Part shown: positions 42,068 through 50,394 of the stretch, piece by piece
Layout: every line of letters begins with the position of its first letter
How positions within the stretch are numbered: position 1 is the first letter of the stretch
Assembly: GCA_949295905.1 (NCBI GenBank)
Contig: CASFNA010000006.1
Span: 62,001-126,000, forward strand
Direction of reading: 5' to 3'
Length of the DNA stretch: 64,000 nt
DNA from: an uncultured Prevotellaceae bacterium
GTDB taxonomy: Bacteria; Bacteroidota; Bacteroidia; Bacteroidales; Bacteroidaceae
The notes under the pieces: generated by a model
What the model was told of the DNA's origin: nothing
Databases searched by the model: none
What the model saw: the letters and a program-made list of their open reading frames with translations, nothing else
Position numbers and translations under genes: made by a program

Positions 42068-42499
42068 TCATCTCTGCCACCAACGTTTCTTTTTCGGGGC
42101 ATCATCGTAAGATGCTTTTCCCATCCGCTCCATCATGATGTCGTAATAAGTCTTTTGTTCTTTTATCATGCGGTAGATGGTGCCCCAGTCTGGCAGTCCG
42201 CCAATATTGCGGTCGTCTATAAACATATCCACTTTCAATTTACGTGAGAAGTGATTGTTGTTTTCAGCTCCACGCTCTTCCGGGTAGTCGCGGTTAACAG
42301 CATAAAACTCTACTCCGCGCTCTCTGCACCAGTTTACGGCCTCGTCGAGCAGTTCGCCTTCACGCACTGACCAAAGTATAAGTTTGTGCCGGTCGGCAAT
42401 CAGCATTTTCAATGTTTCCGTAGCAAAAGGTATTTCCTTGCCGATTTCAGGATACATGTGTTCTACTATTGTTCCGTCAAAGTCTACTGCGATAGTCAT
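42068..42499 (-). CDS. Small HAD-superfamily hydrolase (BT0820-like)
   Basis: A 143-residue protein starting MTIAVDFDGTIVEHMYPEIG, with the HAD motif DxD (D6, D8), ADRHKLILWSVREG (motif II region) and VDMFIDDRNIGGLPDWG with the acidic motif. It resembles the small BT0820-type HAD phosphatases; substrate unknown. The C terminus ends KKKRWWQR. It lies 22 bases after the tyrosine kinase gene and is the last gene of rfbA-kinase-HAD. Confidence 0.8.
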   Translation of the reverse strand: MTIAVDFDGTIVEHMYPEIGKEIPFATETLKMLIADRHKLILWSVREGELLDEAVNWCRERGVEFYAVNRDYPEERGAENNNHFSRKLKVDMFIDDRNIGGLPDWGTIYRMIKEQKTYYDIMMERMGKASYDDAPKKKRWWQR

Positions 42500-42521
42500 A
42501 ATCCCAATGATAGTAAATGTA

Positions 42522-45029
42522 TTATCTCTTTACTGAATTGTCGTTCTTATTGCCATAATGGCTGTTTGCATAGTTGCCGTAGCTTCCGTAATGGCCGTAG
42601 CCGTTGCTTTTGCCGTAATTCCCGTATCGTCCGTATTTGCCGTATTTGCCATAACCGTAATAATAGCCGTATTTCTTTTCGGAAAGGTCTATGCCGTTTA
42701 TGGCGATGCACATGTTAGGCAATTTCTTTTCTTCGGCGAGGCTGTTAATCATGCTGAAGCTGGCCTTTGGCGTATAGTCGGCACGGCACATGTATATGCT
42801 TAAGTCAGCGAGTTTTCCGATTTGCAGGGTATCGGTTACAAGTCCGACAGGAGCAGTATCAATTAAAACGTAGTCGTAATGCTGTTTTATTTGTGTTATG
42901 ACTTGTTCAAGTGCAGGGCGCGACACGAGTTCGGCCGGATTAGGAGGCACGGGGCCTGCCATCAGCAAGTCAAGTTTTTCGTTTATTTCAGATGGTACAA
43001 TCTGTTTTTCGATGTCATCCCATTGTAGGTTTTCCATCATAAGCAGGTTTGTTATTCCTGATTTATAGTTGTTGATTTTGAACAGTTCGGCAAGTCTCGG
43101 CTTACGTATGTCGAGTCCGATAAGTATTACCTTCTTGCCCAACAAAGCGAAACTTACAGCAAGGTTGGCTGCCGTGAATGTCTTTCCTTCACCTGATGTT
43201 GATGAGGTGAAAAGTATTACATTCTGCCCTTGTTGCAACATGAACTGGATGTTTGTACGCATGGAGCGGAATATTTCCTCCATCTGGTTGTTTTGGTTTT
43301 CGTGTACAACGATGTCAGCTCTTGTCTTTGCTGTGTCGCTTGCAACAGCTATGTCTGCGATGATTGGTAGTTTGGTAAGGCTGGTTACGTCGTCATGGCC
43401 TTCAATCCTATAACGGAAGAAATTTATAACGTAAAGGACTCCCGACGGTATCGCAATGCCTAAAACTAAGGCTATCAACATAACCATGCTGCCCTTCGGG
43501 CTTATTTTCTTGTTGAATTGCGGCTTCTCTATGAGTTTGCCTTTGTCTGCTGTCGCGGCAAGTGATATGGAGTTTTCCTCGCGTTTCTGCAAAAGCATAA
43601 GGTATAGGCCAGACCTTACTTCCTGCTGCCTGCCTATTTGCGTAAGTATGCGCTCTTGTTCAGGGGCTTTTGTAACTTGTGCGTCGTAAAGCCCGAGTTG
43701 TTCCCTTATGGCGTTGCGCTGTATGATTAGTCCTTTGCGTGCCTGTTCCAGGGCCTGCTGTATGCTTGCTTGCATGTTGTCTAATTGCGACGTCAGCTCG
43801 ATTACCACGGGACTGTTTTCAGACGCGGTGCGCAACAGGCGGTTTCGTTCAAGTGCAATCTTGTTGTATTCGTTTATCAATGAAGTTGAAGCTTCGTCTT
43901 GCAATCCGATGTTTGACGGCAATACTTGGTGTTTGTTACCTGGCCGGTTGGCAAAGTTTATAAGGCTTCCGATGAGCGAAATCTGCGTGTTGGCTTCGTT
44001 CAGCTTCTGTTCGTAAGCGGATGTGTTTGTCGATGTAGTCATTGCATCGAGCCGAAGTTCCATCAGCTTGTTCCTTTTTTTATAACTTTCCATCGCTCCG
44101 TCGGTAGAACTTAGTTCCGCATCTATTTTTGTAAGACGGTCGTTTATGAACTCTTCTGTCCTTACGGCAATTTCGTTTTTATCTTCATTGGCTTGCCGGT
44201 TATAGCATATGACAAGTTGATTCAGATAATCTATGCTTCTTGTTATGTTTTGGTCGTTTATCTGAAGCTTGAATACAGAGGATGTTTTTGACGTTTGTTC
44301 CACGCTCAGTTTTTTTACGTATTCGTGTGACGTGATGCGTGGAGACAACAGATGTGCATACATGGTTTCTCCGTCTTCAAGCGTATATGAACCGTTCTTT
44401 GTCAATGTCAGGGTGCCAACTTGCGTGTTTATTACCGCAGGCAGGCTGGAGAAAGTCTTCTCGATGTCGAAAGGCCCTGTGATGGTCATTTCGTTTTCCG
44501 CGATATAATAAGAGCCTTTTATTTGGTAAGAATTGTTTTCGTGTTTGATTCTCACTTCGAGCGGTGCGTCGAGTTTTTCAAGATGGAGTGAATCCATATC
44601 GACGTTTATAGGCTGTTCTTTGTAAACGAGCCTTTTTTTAACATTGCCTTTAATGTAATAGTTGGCGTATAGCTTCAGGTCACGTATGGCCTGTTCCGCT
44701 ATTGTTGTCGATGTAAGTATTTCCTGTTCGTTTTCAGTGCCGTAGTTACTGCTGATGAAACCGAGGTTTGACATGTTTTCGAGTGCCTGCAATGCTCCTC
44801 CTTTGCTTCTGCCGTCATTATTGCTGTCTTTTATTAGGAGTTTCGCCGAAGTGTTGTAGACGGGAGTTGTGTAACGCAGGTATAGGAATCCTATGCCAAT
44901 ACATACCAGTATTGACAAAAGAAACCACTTCCAATTCAATATGAATGCGGTGTAGATTGTCTGGAAGTTGAATGACGATTGTTCCTCTGCCGTTTCTTTA
45001 AACTGAAGGTCGTTGTTTAATTCATTCAT
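42522..45029 (-). CDS. Polysaccharide-export tyrosine autokinase (Wzc/BY-kinase type)
   Basis: An 835-residue inner-membrane protein. Order: Wzz-like chain-length domain with first membrane helix about 36-55, a large periplasmic coiled-coil region (about 290-460), second helix about 510-530, and a cytoplasmic BY-kinase domain with Walker A SGEGKT (about 608), Walker A' GLDIRKP and Walker B VLIDTAP. The C-terminal tail is unusual: about 14 tyrosines in 42 residues in a YGKYGKYGRYGNYG pattern, coded by a TACGGCAAA-like repeat (42545-42665). Such tails are the autophosphorylation site and control polymer length. It sits 46 bases after rfbA, consistent with capsule or exopolysaccharide production. 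Confidence 0.93.
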   Translation of the reverse strand: MNELNNDLQFKETAEEQSSFNFQTIYTAFILNWKWFLLSILVCIGIGFLYLRYTTPVYNTSAKLLIKDSNNDGRSKGGALQALENMSNLGFISSNYGTENEQEILTSTTIAEQAIRDLKLYANYYIKGNVKKRLVYKEQPINVDMDSLHLEKLDAPLEVRIKHENNSYQIKGSYYIAENEMTITGPFDIEKTFSSLPAVINTQVGTLTLTKNGSYTLEDGETMYAHLLSPRITSHEYVKKLSVEQTSKTSSVFKLQINDQNITRSIDYLNQLVICYNRQANEDKNEIAVRTEEFINDRLTKIDAELSSTDGAMESYKKRNKLMELRLDAMTTSTNTSAYEQKLNEANTQISLIGSLINFANRPGNKHQVLPSNIGLQDEASTSLINEYNKIALERNRLLRTASENSPVVIELTSQLDNMQASIQQALEQARKGLIIQRNAIREQLGLYDAQVTKAPEQERILTQIGRQQEVRSGLYLMLLQKREENSISLAATADKGKLIEKPQFNKKISPKGSMVMLIALVLGIAIPSGVLYVINFFRYRIEGHDDVTSLTKLPIIADIAVASDTAKTRADIVVHENQNNQMEEIFRSMRTNIQFMLQQGQNVILFTSSTSGEGKTFTAANLAVSFALLGKKVILIGLDIRKPRLAELFKINNYKSGITNLLMMENLQWDDIEKQIVPSEINEKLDLLMAGPVPPNPAELVSRPALEQVITQIKQHYDYVLIDTAPVGLVTDTLQIGKLADLSIYMCRADYTPKASFSMINSLAEEKKLPNMCIAINGIDLSEKKYGYYYGYGKYGKYGRYGNYGKSNGYGHYGSYGNYANSHYGNKNDNSVKR
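42545..42665 (-). repeat. Degenerate repeat coding the Tyr-rich tail of the autokinase
   Basis: Degenerate 6-9 base units (TACGGC, TACGGCAAA, TACGGACGA) in frame, producing the alternating Tyr-Gly tail. Length variation would stay mostly in frame. Confidence 0.75.
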
Positions 45030-45075
45030 TGATTTTGCTTTTGTCTTTGATTATGATATTTGTGTTGATGTCCTG

Positions 45076-45954
45076 TTATCGCATTTCCGTCAAACTCATA
45101 AGGTATTTGCCGTAATCATTTTTTATCATTGGCTGTGCTGCCTCTTTAAGCTTTTCTGTATCAATCCATCCTTGTTTGAATGCTATTTCTTCAAGACACG
45201 CGATTTTCAGTCCTTGCCGCTTTTCAATCACCTCGATGAAGGTGGATGCTTCACTAAGGCTGTCATGTGTGCCGGTGTCGAGCCATGCGAAACCGCGTTG
45301 CAGTGTCTGGACCTTCAGGAGATGCCTTTTCAGGTATTCTTGGTTGACGGATGTTATCTCGAGTTCGCCGCGTTCACTCGGCTTTATGTTTTTTGCTATA
45401 TCGACAACGCTGTTAGGGTAGAAGTATAAACCTACCACGGCATAGTTGCTTTTAGGATTTTTTGGTTTTTCTTCTATGCTTAGGCAGTTCCCGTTTTCGT
45501 CGAATTCGGCTACGCCATAACGTTCAGGGTCGTTCACATAATACCCGAATACGGTTGCTTCGCCTTCATTCTCTGCGGCTTTTACGCTGTATTTCAACAT
45601 CCCTGAGAATCCGGCACCGTGGAATATGTTGTCTCCAAGAACGAGGCAAACACTGTCTTTGCCGATGAATTTTTCTCCGATTATGAATGCTTGGGCGAGT
45701 CCGTCGGGTGAGGGTTGTTCTGCGTATTCGAAGCTTACACCGAAACTTGAACCGTCACCTAACAGGCGCTTGAATCCGGGAAGGTCGTAAGGTGTAGATA
45801 TGATGAGGATTTCTTTTATGCCTGCAAGCATCAGTACAGATATAGGGTAGTATATCATGGGTTTGTCAAAAATAGGTATCAGCTGTTTGCTGATGCCTTT
45901 GGTGATTGGGTATAACCTTGTACCAGAGCCACCTGCCAAAACGATTCCTTTCAT
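45076..45954 (-). CDS. rfbA: Glucose-1-phosphate thymidylyltransferase
   Basis: A 292-residue nucleotidyltransferase that makes dTDP-glucose, the first step to dTDP-rhamnose. Seen: [20 protein letters not shown] (motif about 6-25), [25 protein letters not shown] and [19 protein letters not shown]. Length is standard. First gene of rfbA-kinase-HAD; the other rml genes are not in the window. Its promoter is back to back with that of the 212-residue protein gene. Confidence 0.95.
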   Translation of the reverse strand: MKGIVLAGGSGTRLYPITKGISKQLIPIFDKPMIYYPISVLMLAGIKEILIISTPYDLPGFKRLLGDGSSFGVSFEYAEQPSPDGLAQAFIIGEKFIGKDSVCLVLGDNIFHGAGFSGMLKYSVKAAENEGEATVFGYYVNDPERYGVAEFDENGNCLSIEEKPKNPKSNYAVVGLYFYPNSVVDIAKNIKPSERGELEITSVNQEYLKRHLLKVQTLQRGFAWLDTGTHDSLSEASTFIEVIEKRQGLKIACLEEIAFKQGWIDTEKLKEAAQPMIKNDYGKYLMSLTEMR

Positions 45955-46067
45955 ATTCTAAATGTGTTTGATGTGAAAAATAGGCTCTTTGATATGAGGT
46001 GAGCCATGTTCTGTTGTTATCTTCCTGCGTATTTTAATGTGAATGTTCAGCTTCGTCTATTATCGCG

Positions 46068-46099
46068 CAAAGGTATAATAAAAATCGATAATAATCAAA
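46068..46099 (-). promoter_or_regulatory. Predicted promoter of rfbA
   Basis: Minus strand TTTG (46099-46096), 20 bases, TACCTTTG (46075-46068). Confidence 0.65.
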
Positions 46100-46105
46100 T
46101 TTTAT

Positions 46106-46136
46106 TTTGGAATTCGGCGTATTTGATGTATTTTTG
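46106..46136 (+). promoter_or_regulatory. Predicted promoter of the 212-residue protein gene
   Basis: TTTG (46106-46109), 19 bases, TATTTTTG (46129-46136), an exact consensus match. Its -33 box is six bases from the -33 box of the divergent rfbA promoter, so a bound regulator could affect both. Confidence 0.65.
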
Positions 46137-46191
46137 CACTTGCAATTTTTTTACGGGCTATGCCCGGTATTTTTATTAACATCATAATCAT

Positions 46192-46830
46192 ATGGGATTT
46201 TTAAGTAAATTATTCGGAAAAAACAATAGCAAGGAGCCTAAGATAGGCGGCATGGAAGACTATATGACACTTGTGCGGGTTTACTTGCAGGCAGCAATCG
46301 CCGAAAACGCAGGCATAACCAATTTGGCCATGTTGCCGGATTTGCGTATGTTCAAGGCAACTTTGCATGTGCCGACGTTGAACAACAAACTTGGTGTAGG
46401 TGAGAAAAAACATTGCAGAAAGATGCTTGTTGATTTATACAAGACGGAAGATGACTTTTTCAAGGAACTGGACCAAAGCATACGCCGGAATTGCCGCAAG
46501 ATACAGGATGTACAGACATATCTGATACAGTTCCAGAATTTCACGCAGGATGTGATGATGCTCATGGGCAATCTTATGAAGTTCAAGTTGCGTGTTCCGT
46601 CTTTCATGAAGAAAGCAATCTACACAATGACGGAGAAAACCGTGTCAGACATATTCAATAAGAATGACTTTAAGGATGCGGGTGTCATGAAAACCGTAGT
46701 AGCCATACGCAGTTATAATAAGCGTTTGGGATTCAGCGAGAAGTGGATTGCGGGCTTTGTCTACCAGGTTGTGATGCTGGCTAAGAAGGAACCTCGTCCG
46801 AACGCAGAAGAAGTCGATAAGAACAAGTGA
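46192..46830 (+). CDS. Conserved-looking protein of unknown function
   Basis: A 212-residue cytoplasmic protein, MGFLSKLFGKNNSKEPKIGG onward, mostly helical, rich in Lys and Met, with no signal peptide or known motif. Segments such as YLQAAIAENAGITNLAMLPD and DLYKTEDDFFKELDQSIRRN look like helical bundle parts. I do not recognise the family. It has an excellent promoter of its own and is followed 122 bases later by the cell-division-type gene cluster, which has a separate promoter. Confidence 0.75.
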   Translation: MGFLSKLFGKNNSKEPKIGGMEDYMTLVRVYLQAAIAENAGITNLAMLPDLRMFKATLHVPTLNNKLGVGEKKHCRKMLVDLYKTEDDFFKELDQSIRRNCRKIQDVQTYLIQFQNFTQDVMMLMGNLMKFKLRVPSFMKKAIYTMTEKTVSDIFNKNDFKDAGVMKTVVAIRSYNKRLGFSEKWIAGFVYQVVMLAKKEPRPNAEEVDKNK

Positions 46831-46909
46831 ACTTTACATGGCCTGAATCGGGTGTTTTCGGCTGTAACTGCTTAAATATCTGATTTTTCTTAAAATCCGT
46901 TGCATAAAT

Positions 46910-46940
46910 TTTGCAATGTGATGAAAAAGGTCTAATTTTG
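46910..46940 (+). promoter_or_regulatory. Predicted promoter of the coiled-coil/zapA/rny cluster
   Basis: TTTG (46910-46913), 19 bases, TAATTTTG (46933-46940), an exact consensus match. The leader before the ATG at 46953 or 46959 would be only about 7-14 bases. Confidence 0.65.
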
Positions 46941-46952
46941 TAGACAAAATCC

Positions 46953-47252
46953 ATGCAGATGGCTGACGAAGACAAAATCTTGACGCTTTTTACTACGCGT
47001 GTGAGGCAGATGATTCTCCAATACAAGGACTTGAAGAAGGAGAACGACGAGCTTTATGCGATGGTTGACTCGCGTGACGGCGAGATAAAGCGGCTTAAGG
47101 CGAGTCTTGAGCAGGCGCGCAAGGATTATGAAAGCCTCAAGACAGCAAGAATGGTTGAAATATGCGATGGCGACATAGATGCCGCGAAGCGCAGATTGGC
47201 CGGGCTGATAAGGGAGGTGGACAAGTGCATAACGCTGCTGAGCGGAAAATAA
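46953..47252 (+). CDS. Small coiled-coil protein, possibly a cell-division partner
   Basis: A 99-residue protein (97 if the second ATG at 46959 is used). Residues about 20-75 form a heptad coiled coil (QYKDLKKENDELYAMVDSRD, GEIKRLKASLEQARKDYESL), followed by a helix with DAAKRRLAGLIREVDKCITLL. By shape and by position directly before zapA it resembles ZapB-like or similar division coiled coils; the sequence is not enough to name it. zapA starts nine bases after its stop, so both are one transcript. Confidence 0.75.
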   Translation: MQMADEDKILTLFTTRVRQMILQYKDLKKENDELYAMVDSRDGEIKRLKASLEQARKDYESLKTARMVEICDGDIDAAKRRLAGLIREVDKCITLLSGK

Positions 47253-47261
47253 CAGGTGGCG

Positions 47262-47582
47262 ATGGCTGGAGAGAACGACAAATTACATATAAGACTGCAC
47301 GTTTACGATACGGACATTCCGGTTACAATTAGGCCGGAAGATGAGCCGTATTGCCGTAATGCGGCAAAGCTTATAACGGAAAAGGTGAATTCGTTGATGG
47401 AAATATACAGGACGAGCCGTAGCGAAAAGGAAATCATGCGCATGGCCATGCTTGATATTGCTATTGACTTGGAATTTGAGAAGTCCAACAACGATACCAA
47501 GCCTTATGATGATATTCTCACAAAAGTCACATCTGAAATTGAAGACGCATTAGACATTAAAAGTTCTGCTGGCGGCAGGTAA
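47262..47582 (+). CDS. zapA: Cell division protein ZapA
   Basis: A 106-residue FtsZ-associated protein. Seen: IRLHVYDTDIPVTIRPEDEP at the start (ZapA domain strand pattern), YCRNAAKLITEKVNSLMEIY and a C-terminal coiled-coil helix (EKEIMRMAMLDIAIDLEFEK). ZapA bundles FtsZ filaments at the division ring. The ATG at 47262 is used; an in-frame GTG lies two codons upstream. It is followed by rny after 34 bases, an arrangement I know from other Bacteroidetes. Confidence 0.85.
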   Translation: MAGENDKLHIRLHVYDTDIPVTIRPEDEPYCRNAAKLITEKVNSLMEIYRTSRSEKEIMRMAMLDIAIDLEFEKSNNDTKPYDDILTKVTSEIEDALDIKSSAGGR

Positions 47583-47616
47583 GAGTGAGAATATTAACAT
47601 TAAATAAACCAAGCAA

Positions 47617-49152
47617 ATGATATTGAGTATTGTGATTGCCGCAGTAGCCCTTATAGTGGGCGGCCTTGCGGGTTACTTTATTTTCAGGTATGTCATTACC
47701 GGGAAATATAATGAGATGGTAAGTGCCGCCGAGAAAGAGGCGGATGTATTGAAGGAGAAGAAGCTTCTTGAAGTAAAGGAGAAGTTTCTCAACAAGAAAT
47801 CAGAACTGGAGAAAGAGGTGCAGGCGCGCAACCAGAAAATCCAGCAAAGCGAGAACAGGCTTAAGCAGCGTGAAATCTCGTTGAACCAGCGTCAGGAAGA
47901 GCTCGGCCGCAGGAAGCAAGACCTTGACCAGCAACAGCAGCGTGTTGACAGTGAAAAGAAACTTTTGCAGATACGCCAGGACGAGCTTGACAAGATGCAG
48001 TTGCAGGAGCGTGCCAAGCTTGAAGAACTTTCCGGACTAAGTGCGGACGAAGCCAAGAGCCGTCTTGTTGAGAGCCTTAAGGACGAGGCGCGCACTGACG
48101 CTGCAAGCTACATAAACGAAATAATGGATGAGGCAAAGCTCAACGCCAACGCACAGGCGAAGAAAATTGTAATCCAGACAATACAGCGTGTTGCTACGGA
48201 GACGGCTATAGAGAACTCTGTAAGCGTATTCCATATCGACAACGACGAGGTCAAGGGACGCATTATCGGCCGTGAGGGTCGTAACATACGTGCTCTTGAG
48301 GCTGCGACAGGCGTTGAGATTGTCGTTGACGACACGCCGGAGGCAATAGTAATCTCTGCGTTCGACCCCATCCGTCGTGAAGTTTGCCGCCTTGCCCTAC
48401 ACCAGCTTGTTGCTGACGGCCGCATACACCCGGCACGTATCGAGGAAGTTGTGGCGAAGGTGAAGAAACAGCTTGACAACGAAGTCATAGAGACGGGCAA
48501 GCGCACGGCCATCGACCTTGGCATACACGGCTTGCATCCGGAGCTTATACGCATTATCGGTAAGATGAAATACCGTTCGAGTTACGGTCAGAACCTTCTC
48601 CAGCATGCACGCGAGACGGCAAACCTTTGCGCAGTAATGGCATCGGAGCTTGGGCTAAATCCGAAGAAGGCAAAGCGCGCGGGACTGCTTCACGACATAG
48701 GAAAAGTGCCTGACGAGGAGAGCGAACTGCCTCATGCGCTTTATGGGGCGAAGATTGCCGAGAAGTACAAGGAGAAGCCTGACATCGTGAACGCCATCGG
48801 GGCGCACCATGATGAAATGGAAATGAACACGCTGCTTGCGCCAATCGTTCAGGTGTGCGATGCCATTAGCGGTGCACGTCCGGGTGCGCGTCGTGAGATT
48901 GTAGAAGCTTACATCAAGCGCCTTAACGACCTTGAGGCCATAGCGATGAGCTATCCCGGCGTTACGAAGACTTACGCTATCCAGGCTGGACGCGAGCTTC
49001 GCGTCATCGTCGGAGCCGACAAGATGGATGACAAGGAGACCGAGAAGCTTTCTGGCGAGATAGCCACGAAGATACAGAACGAGATGACTTATCCCGGACA
49101 GGTTAAGATTACTGTTATCCGCGAGACGCGCAGCGTGGCTTACGCAAAGTAA
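47617..49152 (+). CDS. rny: Ribonuclease Y
   Basis: A 511-residue membrane-anchored endoribonuclease that starts mRNA decay. Order: N-terminal membrane helix ([20 protein letters not shown]), long coiled coil (about 28-170, [18 protein letters not shown]), KH domain with [20 protein letters not shown] (about 208-227), and HD domain with LLHDIGK (H359, D360) and [10 protein letters not shown]. Length is typical. It closes the coiled-coil/zapA/rny transcript. Confidence 0.96.
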   Translation: MILSIVIAAVALIVGGLAGYFIFRYVITGKYNEMVSAAEKEADVLKEKKLLEVKEKFLNKKSELEKEVQARNQKIQQSENRLKQREISLNQRQEELGRRKQDLDQQQQRVDSEKKLLQIRQDELDKMQLQERAKLEELSGLSADEAKSRLVESLKDEARTDAASYINEIMDEAKLNANAQAKKIVIQTIQRVATETAIENSVSVFHIDNDEVKGRIIGREGRNIRALEAATGVEIVVDDTPEAIVISAFDPIRREVCRLALHQLVADGRIHPARIEEVVAKVKKQLDNEVIETGKRTAIDLGIHGLHPELIRIIGKMKYRSSYGQNLLQHARETANLCAVMASELGLNPKKAKRAGLLHDIGKVPDEESELPHALYGAKIAEKYKEKPDIVNAIGAHHDEMEMNTLLAPIVQVCDAISGARPGARREIVEAYIKRLNDLEAIAMSYPGVTKTYAIQAGRELRVIVGADKMDDKETEKLSGEIATKIQNEMTYPGQVKITVIRETRSVAYAK

Positions 49153-49187
49153 ACGAAGCATAAAAAACGTCCAGTTGTATACCAAAC

Positions 49188-49219
49188 AAGGGCTGCCTTA
49201 CGTTATAGTCAAGGCGGCC
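49188..49219 (+). terminator. Terminator of rny
   Basis: AAGGGCTGCCTT (about 49189-49199) pairs imperfectly with AAGGCGGCCCCTT (49211-49223), followed by a T-rich stretch (ATTATTTTG). Confidence 0.65.
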
Positions 49220-49297
49220 CCTTATTATTTTGTAATAATGGAAAAAGTGGCTGGTGATACCTTTTTATATTATTTTGTAGATAAAGATTCGTGAAAT

Positions 49298-49705
49298 ATG
49301 ACATTGACAGATTTTCTAAACCATGGCGACCGTTTTGCGGCCAATGCCGGGGCACGGGTTATTGAGGTGCGCGAAGGTTACGCGCGGGCAGAAATGGCTG
49401 TAACCCGCGAGCATCTTAATGCAGGCGGAGTGTGCCAGGGTGGGGCGTTGTTCACGCTGGCCGACCTCGCCCTTGCCGCCGTGATGAACTCGCACGGCAA
49501 ACTGACGTTCAGCATCGAGAGTACAATATCGTTCCTCTGTTCGGCCGTAGAGGGCGACGTGCTCACGGCAGAAGCCGTGGAGACGCACTGCCATCACAAA
49601 ATACCTTACCTTGAAGTGAAGGTGCGCAACCAATGTGGCGTGCTTGTGTGTGCCTTCACTGCACTTGGTTATCGTAAGGACAAGGATTTGGAGATAGACA
49701 AATAA
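49298..49705 (+). CDS. PaaI-type hot-dog thioesterase
   Basis: A 135-residue hot-dog-fold acyl-CoA thioesterase. Seen: EVREGYARAEMAVTREHLNA, GGVCQGGALFTLADLALAAV (the catalytic helix with the Asp), and FSIESTISFLCSAVEG. It resembles PaaI/YbgC-like thioesterases acting on phenylacetyl-CoA or other acyl-CoA; substrate unknown. Single gene, followed by a large palindromic element. Confidence 0.88.
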   Translation: MTLTDFLNHGDRFAANAGARVIEVREGYARAEMAVTREHLNAGGVCQGGALFTLADLALAAVMNSHGKLTFSIESTISFLCSAVEGDVLTAEAVETHCHHKIPYLEVKVRNQCGVLVCAFTALGYRKDKDLEIDK

Positions 49706-49730
49706 TTGAAGAATAATATGCAGTTCGGTA

Positions 49731-50016
49731 TAATAGGCAATCTTCATTTAACGTCAGTTCGGTATAAGAAAGCATCCTTTGTAGGGACATAATTAGCTTA
49801 ACGCTGACCTTTGGTTCATTATGTCCGCACGTTCTGAAAGAACGTTTTTATTGTGTTACGCTTGGATAATACGCCTCTTTGCGGCGTGCGGACATAATGA
49901 ACCAAAGGTCAGCGTTAAGCTAATTATGTCCCTACAAAAGGTGTTTTTGCTGTTTGTGGAAAATAGAAGTTATGCCGAACTGACGTCCATTTAAGATGAA
50001 GCTACCTGCCTCTTTG
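49731..50016. mobile_element. MITE-like palindromic element
   Basis: Inner arms 49778-49831 and 49885-49938 are perfect reverse complements over 54 bases around a 53-base loop. Outer arms are imperfect: ACGTCAGTTCGG (49751-49762) pairs with 49974-49985, and flanking TCTTCAT/ATGAAG and AGGCA/TGCCT parts extend the symmetry to about 49731-50016. CAGTTCGGTATAA also occurs twice on the left side. It has no open reading frame. The form suggests a miniature inverted-repeat element, or a large RNA hairpin. No target-site duplication could be shown. Confidence 0.55.
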
Positions 50017-50047
50017 GTTTTTCCAATAGGTGACTGGCATATGTAAA

Positions 50048-50148
50048 TGACGGGTTGCGGTAAAACTCGGCAAACGGAAATGTGAAATACGGCAAATCGT
50101 CTTTTGAAAGGCGGCAAACGGGATGGTGAAAGGTCGTGTTTTGTTTTC
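50048..50148. repeat. GC-core 22-base module array, locus I (degenerate)
   Basis: Four or five diverged modules (GAAATACGGCAAATCG, GAAAGGCGGCAAACG, GAAAGGTCGTGTTTTG) in the convergent 689-base gap between the thioesterase and GH3 genes. Confidence 0.65.
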
Positions 50149-50231
50149 TGTTTATTCAGTAGACTTTTTCATGGAATAGCTGTCATTAATGTCATACTAC
50201 AAGTAGACAGCTGATTGCCAAGGACTTACAA

Positions 50232-50268
50232 GTGACGGTGATGACATGTTTAATGTCATCACCGTCAC
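50232..50268. terminator. Strong hairpin between convergent genes
   Basis: Perfect 16-bp stem (50232-50247 with 50253-50268) and 5-base loop, core GTGACGGTGATGACAT. It lies 127 bases after the GH3 stop and could terminate that gene; both flanks are A/T-poor in U-tracts. The other parts of this gap show nothing else. Confidence 0.7.
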
Positions 50269-50394
50269 ATTTGATGTTTGCGGTAAGGCGTTGACACTCA
50301 GTCTTTTATGGCATGTTTTACGAGTGTGGCCGCAAAAGCGTTGAAGATGACAGATGCTTGTCACTTGCAGGCAGTCTGTACGTTGCCCTCAAGC

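Noticed and set aside
47583..47616. 6S RNA gene after zapA
   Set aside because: The gap to rny is only 34 bases, too short for a 6S RNA.
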